From assembly GCA_011037195.1 (NCBI GenBank), contig JAAEAF010000680.1:124001-188000 (forward strand): a stretch of DNA of 64,000 bases. The letters are read 5' to 3'. The stretch comes from Triatoma infestans. Lineage: Eukaryota; Arthropoda; Insecta; Hemiptera; Reduviidae. The notes beneath the pieces are model-generated. The model ran no database searches. It was not told the origin of the DNA and saw nothing but the letters and a program-made list of their open reading frames with translations. This document shows positions 57,340 to 64,000 of this stretch, one piece after another. The translations under genes were made by a program, and so were the position numbers. Numbering within the stretch: position 1 is the stretch's first letter; the number at the start of each line of letters is the position of its first letter.

Positions 57340-57900
57340 CAGTACTTTATGTACTATCTTCGCATGGATGCTAATCAGCATTTATTTCCTTATCGCACTA
57401 TTTTTGTGTTAATTAAACTAAATAAACATTTCAAGTTTTAAAAACTATCCCTCTCCTCCACGTGATAACTACCCAGGTTCTTAAATCTTCTCTGGGTGGT
57501 AGCCACGCAGTCCGTTAGGAGATGCAGTGGAGTTTCCTCCATCTCCCCACAGAATCTGCAGGTGCTGTCAGTTTCCAAACCTAGCTTCATCAGGTGTCCT
57601 CTGAATCGACAATGCCCCGCAAGAAAATCCGTAAGTACGCAGAGTAATTCGTTCTTACTCAGGCTGATGCAGGCCTCCTATCTCCGTTGGTTATAATTTC
57701 CCTGGCAGATCTTGGCCTGCCGCAGTCCGGGGAGGGAGTTCCAGAGTTGAGACCTCCTTGCTTCCTCCTCCTCCCCGGTCGCTGACTCCATAAAAAGGAT
57801 CAGGCACTAGAAGCGTGGTTTATATATGTTTATGTACCTATCTTTGCCAGAGCATCGGCCATCTCATTCTCTTCAATGCCAACATCCCCTGGCACCTAAA
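57340..57900 (-). mobile_element. LINE 3' end with RNase H and C-x-x-C knuckle
   Basis: Minus strand: VPGDVGIEENEMADALAKIG (RNase H C-terminal block), then LGLETDSTCRFCGEMEETPL and HLLTDCVATTQRR (C-x-x-C...H...C), then a non-coding tail to about 57340. The tail is shared in inverse orientation with 53385-53475, so the two belong to one LINE family. Confidence 0.72.
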
Positions 57901-58006
57901 GTGGTACTTCCAGTTTGAGGAATTTTGATATTTCCCGTGAAAAACTCGTATCAAAAATTTGACACGATTACAATACTTCCTCTTCTTACTAAGAGTAAGA
58001 GAAAGT
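57896..58006 (+). mobile_element. 3' end of an ACTTTCTCTTACT-TIR family copy
   Basis: GTGGTACTTCCAGTTTGAGG, AAACTCG, TTTGACACGATTACAATACTTCC and the terminal hairpin TCTTACT-AAG-AGTAAGA followed by GAAAGT. Confidence 0.7.
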
Positions 58007-58139
58007 AATACATTCACCTACTTATCCAAAGCCTTAAATGGTTTTGACTACGTAAAAAAAACAATATACTCAGTAAATGTAAAATTTTATAAACTTATTA
58101 TTATAACCAATATAAACAATGAAACAATGACTTTACGTC

Positions 58140-58400
58140 ACAAGTGATACTTCCGGTTGATTGATTTTTACCAAACCTATACTGTCGCATCTAAACTATA
58201 TTCTCGTAGCGAAATATCAAAATATCAAATTTCGGCTTTCTGGAGATTTCCTTCTTTAAGTCATGCACAAACACACACATACAGACTATTTTCTAAAAAC
58301 TTCAATTTCGAATTCAGGGAATCTTAAAGTATCTATAATTTCCTGAAAACTCAATTTCAGAAAATCTGACGCGATCGCAATACTTCGTTTTACAGCAATT
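58140..58400 (+). mobile_element. Degenerate 3' part of an ACTTTCTCTTACT-TIR family copy
   Basis: GTGATACTTCCGGTTGATTG, AACACACACATACAGAC, TTCTAAAAAC, AGGGAATCTTAAA, GCGATCGCAATACTTC. The end hairpin has decayed. Confidence 0.6.
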
Positions 58401-59094
58401 AAATATGTTTGATAGATAATTATAATTTGTGATATTTTCAAATATCAAAACACGTTCACATTTAAAACAATAACCAATACTATCCATTGCGTGAGAAGTA
58501 GAGTAATTTTTTTTTTTTTTGTACCTTAACAAGTAATTATATAATTTTATTTCATGGTGGGAATGCTGGATTGTAAAACGTGGCCAGAGTACGGATGAAA
58601 AAGGAATCAGAAGGAAAAGAGGATCAGGAAGGAAGGAGGAGCAGGGAGAAATGTGATGGTAAATTGGTTGTAAGGCTTGCGGATTCTGGACAGACCAGTA
58701 GAATTTAAGTGAGTTACCACTTGAAGATGCGTATCATCGCTTCTGTTTACTCACATTTTATTCTACTGCTCATCATTATACTTCATACATCTCAAAACTA
58801 TTAACACCATGGTGGTGTACATGAAAGAATTCTGTACCGGTACACAACCCTTCACAACTGGGTAGTTTGAGTTACTTTACTACGTGTCTAACCTTTTAAT
58901 GTAACTCATACCACTCATGCTTAGCTTTGTGTATTTTGCTTTCTTATCACATTTTTATAATAATTAGTGATAAGGAATTTCTCATTTATTTTTACCTTTT
59001 TTATTTTTGGGTTTCTTTAGTTAACATTAAGATGTTATCTTTTTATGTGGAATTAAATAATATGCAAATTGACTTAAAACTGCGTTATCACAAT

Positions 59095-59255
59095 TTCACT
59101 AAATAGGGTACTGGACTCCCATGCAGAGGTTCCAGTTTCGAGTCCCGTGCTACCATTACATTTTTTCTTCTTCTTAGGACTCGTAATTATTGTCCGGTAA
59201 TGAGAAGTGCAGCGAGAGACCACCGCCCCTGGCCAGCAGTGCATTAAGAAAGCAA
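59095..59255 (+). mobile_element. SINE copy lacking its first part
   Basis: TTTCGAGTCCCGTGCTACC (B-box region), TTTCTTCTTCTTAGGA, TGTCCGGTAATG, GGCCAGCAGTGCATTAAGAA and an A-tail. The A-box part is diverged. Confidence 0.6.
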
Positions 59256-59593
59256 AAAAAAAAAAAAAAAATACGGTGACCAGAGTTATATGCTCCACCC
59301 ACTTTTTTTTTAAAACGGCGGGAAATTTCGAAAAAATAGAAAACACGTATTTAATCATTTTTAGTCTAGTTTATTTTCAGTGATTGATCCATTTTTTTAT
59401 ACCCCAATATCCCGAGATACAGCATCCAACTTTTTTTTTTCAAATGGAACATTATATTTTTTTTTGCATATTTTTATAGTACTTGAGCCTCTAAAAAAAA
59501 AATTTTAAATCGGTTAGGTTTTTCAAAAGTTATGGTAATTTAAAATATGAAAAACAAATTTCAGTTTAATGTCAAAATTACCTTATTTTTTCT

Positions 59594-60303
59594 TTAAAGA
59601 AGCTGTTCAAACTGGGCACCATCAACGGATAGGCAAGCCAAAGCTCTGGACTCCCACGCTCTGTTTGTAGCAGCACTTAGGTGGCAAAGTCAACATCTAG
59701 GCAGGCTAGAGTATTCGACGTTCCAGATCTTCGACTGAAGCCACGGGATTAAGGTTACTGTACACTTTATTTTTTAGATATCCCCACAAAAAATAGTCCA
59801 TTGGAGTTAAGTCCGGAGATAGAGGTGGCCATTGGATCGGACCATGAGTTCCTAACCACTTTTCATGGAAATTTCTGTCCAGGTAACGTCGAACAACTCT
59901 CGCATTATGTGGCGGGCAACCATCTAGTTGAAAATACATATCTTGCCGACGTTTTAGAGGAACATCTTCAAGCAGAACTGGCAAAATGTCTCTTAAAAAA
60001 GTTAGATACCTTTCACCAGTTAAGTTCCCTCTGTAGAACTATGGGCCGATTAGTTGGTTTCCTAAAACTCCACACCAAACGTATGTAGAAAAAACAAGCT
60101 GATGGCGTGTGGCGAAGGTAACTTGTGGATTTTCTTCTGCACATATTCTAAAGTTACAACGATTAAGAAGGCCATTGTTGGTAAACTTTGATTCATCAGT
60201 CCATAAAATTGTGCATTTTTTGTCCATTTTTTGTGGGATATCTAAAAAATGCTTCTTAACAAAGCGTAATGGAATGTATTGTGGGAGAAAATTTGCCACA
60301 CAA
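59594..60303 (-). pseudogene. Tc1/mariner transposase remnant, DD41D type
   Basis: Minus strand: LPQYIPLRFVKKHFLDIPQK, ILWTDESKFTNNGLLN (first D), STYVWCGVLGNQLIGP, then after a stop PVLLEDVPLKRRQDMYFQLD (second D), GCPPHNARVVRRYLDRNF, GPIQWPPLSPDLTPMDYFLW (third D), ending AQFEQLL and TAA at 59594. I count 41 residues between the second and third aspartates, the spacing of the rosa-like DD41D group. The N-terminal DNA-binding domain is missing, with an internal stop and a frameshift, so inactive. TIRs not identified. Confidence 0.8.
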
Positions 60304-61371
60304 CCGCTAGACTTAATGTCTCGGAAATCAGCTATATCAATTCATACTACAGGCGCACTTGAACTACGTATTATTCTCATTGGTGGCAGGGCCTACACTG
60401 GTATGGATGAATGGGACAGTAAACTTCCTGCTGCAAGCTGTCCCTAAGATCCACCAAGAGCTAGGAGCAAATGGAAATAAAAAACCGGTAATCTTAGGGG
60501 GCTTGAGAAGTCAACTTTGAATAATTAACAAGTCTCACATGATCAATCTTAAACTGTTTACACCTGAAGATCTAGAATGAACACTAAGAAGTCTAAATAA
60601 GAAGAAAAATACCAAGAAGAGAACAGCCAGTCAAGCATGCAAGAGCTTACTTGAAATCTACAAGACAACTGAAAAAACTTGAATAACATTTGAACCAGCA
60701 ATCATCTGACTACCTCACTCTGCCAAGTACAGGCCAGCGAGTCTTCATACTTTTATCGTATTGGGCTACTAGAACAAGCAACAGCTCTGTGCAATATGAT
60801 TGGTGTATGTTTTAGAGAAGAGAGGAGTATTAAGAAATAGTAAGAAGTCACCAATGCTTAGAATAAATAATTTGACTATATTTGAATTATTGAATAATGT
60901 GAATAACAATTACAATTAATTCTGAATAATGAAATAAGCTAGATTGATTTAAAATGCAAATGTTAACTTAAACACTTCTTGGCACAATGAATTTAAGATG
61001 AGAGAGTGACGTTCTGAATGCAGTGAATATACGAATGAATGCTTGAAATAGACTCTTCTTAGTAATTGAAACCTACCCTTTATATTTGATTTCTAGAAGG
61101 GGTTGAAAGACAATAGTGGCCGAGTTCCCTGACCTCACTTGTAACGGTGTTTTGTACCTGCCTTTTTATCATTTTCCAGCTAACGTACCTAATTTTCCTT
61201 TTAAAACTGAATTTATTTAAAATATAAAATATATTTCCAAGTATTTCTATTTTTCCATTTGCTTCTTCCACTACATCTTCAAGCAAACGCTACCATTTTA
61301 CAATAAGCACCTAAATCATCACCCTATGCTCGGTAACTCTGTCGTCAATATACTCTTCTCTCATCACAAAG
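60304..61371. other. No gene recognised
   Basis: 60330-60840 has moderate complexity (TTGGTGGCAGGGCCTACACT and similar) without RT or transposase motifs. The rest is AT-rich. Confidence 0.45.
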
Positions 61372-61373
61372 TA

Positions 61374-62304
61374 CGAGGCATGTCCAGTAAGTAAGTGTAC
61401 TGAATTTTTGTAGGCTACAAAAATTTTTATTTGAACAAAAAAATTACCTGGTTACATTAGTACATATGTAAGCTATTTTTCGACATAGTCACCATTCCTC
61501 TCAATGCAGATGGTGAACCAGGGTATTAATTTTTTGATGCCTTCCTCGAAGTAGTTTCCCGCCAACTCCTCCGTCCACTTCTCCACCTCCCCTTCACCTC
61601 CTCGTCGGTAGAAACCTTTTTCCACCCATGTGCTGCTTCAGGGAGGTAAAGAGATAGTAATCTGAAGGTGCTAGATCAGGGGAATGCGCGGGATGGTTCA
61701 GGACATCCCATTTAAAAGAGGCAAGCAGTGTGTGGTCTGGCATTGTCGTGCAGCAGGCAGACTCCCTTTGTCAGCATGCCTCTCCTTTTGTTCTGAATCG
61801 CCCTCCGCAATTTTTTTAGGGTCTCACAGTATCTTGCAGAGTTGATGGTCTCCCCTTGAGGCATATATTCAATTAAAATTATGCCTTGACAGTCCCAAAA
61901 CACGGATGCCATGATTTCTTGGCTGAAATTGTGGTTTTGAACTTTTTGGCGGAGGGTGAAGAGGTGTGACGCCACTGTTGAGACTGCCTTTTGGTTTCAG
62001 GTGTGTAGTGTGTAACCCAAGTTTCATCTCCAGTAATGATGGAGCGGAGAAATTCATCTCCATGGAGTTTGTAGCGTCTCAAAAACTCTTGCCCGACCTT
62101 GAATATTTCACATTTGGCGGGAGATTGGATTGACATTTTTCACGAAAGGTATTGTCGCGTCAACAGTTCTCAATGTACTGACCTCAAACAGGTCTCGTTG
62201 CGGAGGGGAGGAATCAGGCTACACGACAGTGTAGCCAACATGTCGAAAACAAAATCCCTCCGGCCATGAGAGCCTCAGTACACTTACTTTCTGGACATGC
62301 CTCG
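61374..62304 (-). mobile_element. mariner deletion derivative, both TIRs intact
   Basis: 931 bp, flanked by TA (61372-61373 and 62305-62306). TIRs start CGAGGCATGTCCAG(T/A)AAGTA and match over about 28 bp with one mismatch. Minus strand keeps FLRRYKLHGDEFLRSIITGD with GDETWV, then frameshifts, ASVFWDCQGIILIEYMPQGE and VCLLHDNARPHTA; the stretch with the third aspartate is damaged. The helix-turn-helix half is deleted, as in the 51.6-kb copy. Intact ends mean it could have been moved by an active relative. Confidence 0.92.
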
Positions 62305-62306
62305 TA

Positions 62307-64000
62307 TGTTAAAATATGAATTTATTCGTATAATTAATTTTTATATGTTCATCCTTTCACCCACCATAATTTCCTCCTACAATTATTGATCCGAAATTAT
62401 TTGTACTTGTTCAAACTAAATATTTCATTTAGGTTCCATCAAAGTTTTTGCAAGAGAGGCGCTTCCAGACAATGAAATAATGCAACCAAAAAAATCATTT
62501 GAAATATAATGGCTAAAAGCTGAGATTACTTTAGTGCTTGGGCATAAGGAAAGCAATGGATTTGGTTTATATGAGATGATTTGGCGTAATGAGGTCCCTT
62601 GATTCGTTAGGGGACTTTTTTTTATCCAAAATTTCTTGCGAATTCTATTGGATCCTAGAACCTTCTAAATAGAATGCTAAATCTAAGTAAATCCGGTTGG
62701 TTTCACGCATTCGTTTTAGCTGTACACGTCTCATGCGATCTCGCAGACTTCACTTTTTCACTGTTTTATATTTTCTTGTAAAAAAAAAAACTGATGTGTT
62801 TTAAAGTTCAATTAGAAAATGTTGATATTAAACATTTCGGTCATTTTTATTGATGAACCAAGAACCTAGCCTTTTGGGATTTTACTTAAAAGAGGAAGAT
62901 ATTTTACAAAATATTTAGTTTCACTAATCTATTATCTAATTTTGCATATAATTTATTTTTACTTATTTGTAGGGTTTTTTTTTATAGCCCATATAGCTGC
63001 CGGTAAGATTGTTGATTAAAACTGTTGAAAGTGAACCATAACAGTATTGCATCAGCTGGAGTATAATCCTTGCAATGCGTTACTGCTCACGTAATTTTTT
63101 TACCTTTATATTGTAACATTTATATTTAATTTTAGCTGCTTCAAAACTCTTACCAATCATGCGTTATGATTCAGTTTTTTTTCATCTTTTTTATTGTCTC
63201 TAGACTGATTGTTTTAAAGATGGCTTGCTTTTCCTTTTTAGGAATTATTACTTTAAACACTTTCCAGTAAGCTAATAAAGTATGGAAATTATTAAATAAT
63301 ATAAAAATCTTACATTGCTCTAAATGTTTCCATTCAATTTTACATTAAGATGTTTGGCGCTTTAATCTTCTACGACTTTTCTGCCTCACTTTTTATTTAT
63401 TTATAGCGTTTTTTTTTTTTTAAGAACTTTTCCCATCATTATTGGAAAAGCACTTTATTTTACTTTATAAGTCCTTTTGGGAAAATAACTTCACAAATAC
63501 CAAAACACATGAACAATTCTGATAAGACCTCTTTTACTTTTGTCTCTATATAGTTCACTTCAAAAAATCATTTACTAAATTTATGTATGGTTTGTGTTTA
63601 TGTATGTGTTTACGTAATATAAAAACTCTTTATATTTATAAATGTATTATTCTGTAATTGCCTATGAATTATGTAAAAGGTAGATGATGCTTTACGTTTG
63701 TTGCTAATTTCATTCACGATGTCATCAAATGGGTATTTCAACTCAAAGGAATAATATAATATACTTAAGCTTTTAGAAGCTGCGGTATCAAAAAAGCTTG
63801 ATGAGTGAGTACTTACACTTAAATGCTGTTATAAAGAAACTATCGCGATCGTATCAATTTTTCGCATCAAGTTTCACCGGAAATATTTGTTTTGAAGTCC
63901 CCTGAGTAAGAAAACATTATTATTAGCGAATAATTTTGTTGTTTTTTTTCAGGATTTCCTCAATACTGAGATTCTCCTCAACCAAAAACTTCTTTTAAAT
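62307..64000. other. AT-rich end of window
   Basis: No coding feature. A minus-oriented scrap of the ACTTTCTCTTACT family lies at 63845-63935 (GCGATCGTATCAATTTTTCG, TTTCACCGGAAATATTTG, AAGTCCCCTGAGTAAG). Confidence 0.55.

Noticed and set aside
1..64000. CRISPR arrays, bacterial operons, riboswitches
   Set aside because: None seen; the window is eukaryotic nuclear DNA with spliced genes and retrotransposons.

Overview
The window is an AT-rich stretch (roughly 70% A+T by eye) of an animal nuclear genome, almost certainly an insect. The only host gene I can support is a multi-exon, minus-strand gene for an immunoglobulin/fibronectin-III cell-adhesion receptor. Its protein matches Turtle (tutl), the insect member of the IGSF9/Dasm1 family, domain by domain. 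I could not settle the insect order.

Gene layout (minus strand, so it reads from high to low coordinates): fourteen exons from 33122 down to a TGA stop at 4877-4879. They encode the second half of Ig1, then Ig2-Ig5, two FNIII domains joined by two small linker exons, a transmembrane helix, a basic juxtamembrane exon and a long proline/serine-rich cytoplasmic tail. All fourteen join in frame (3309 nt, 1102 codons plus stop). Exons for the signal peptide and first half of Ig1 were not found; they lie in unrecognised sequence above 33122 or outside the window. Splice sites are GT..AG throughout. The two linker exons look like duplicates of each other, and the last intron ends in a tandem AGAG acceptor, so alternative splicing is likely.

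The introns, and everything from 33 to 64 kb, are a graveyard of mobile elements. They include tRNA-derived SINEs, a copia LTR relic with a 5-bp target duplication and a mariner inside it, and a 5'-truncated jockey-like LINE holding a mariner and a small hairpin repeat. There are also several 3' ends of RNase H-bearing LINEs, a DD41D Tc1/mariner transposase pseudogene, a hAT-like MITE, and many copies of one non-autonomous family with termini like ACTTTCTCTTACTCC and repeated ~300-bp modules each carrying an ETS-type ACCGGAAGT site.

The most interesting signal is a small dispersed repeat of about 160 bp, alone or as the arms of foldback elements, at 43.1, 51.2, 54.3, 54.8 and 55.4 kb. It contains a near-complete minimal type I hammerhead ribozyme fold: a CUGAAGA core, stem II GGGC/GCCC, GAAA, palindromic stem III ACC/GGU, a GUC cleavage triplet and stem I CAUC/GAUG. 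One extra U follows the core. A related motif at 36.05 kb keeps the architecture with a different stem II. This suggests a Penelope-derived or retrozyme-like family.

33.2-42.9 kb and 62.3-64 kb are mostly AT-rich sequence in which I recognise only weak repeats.
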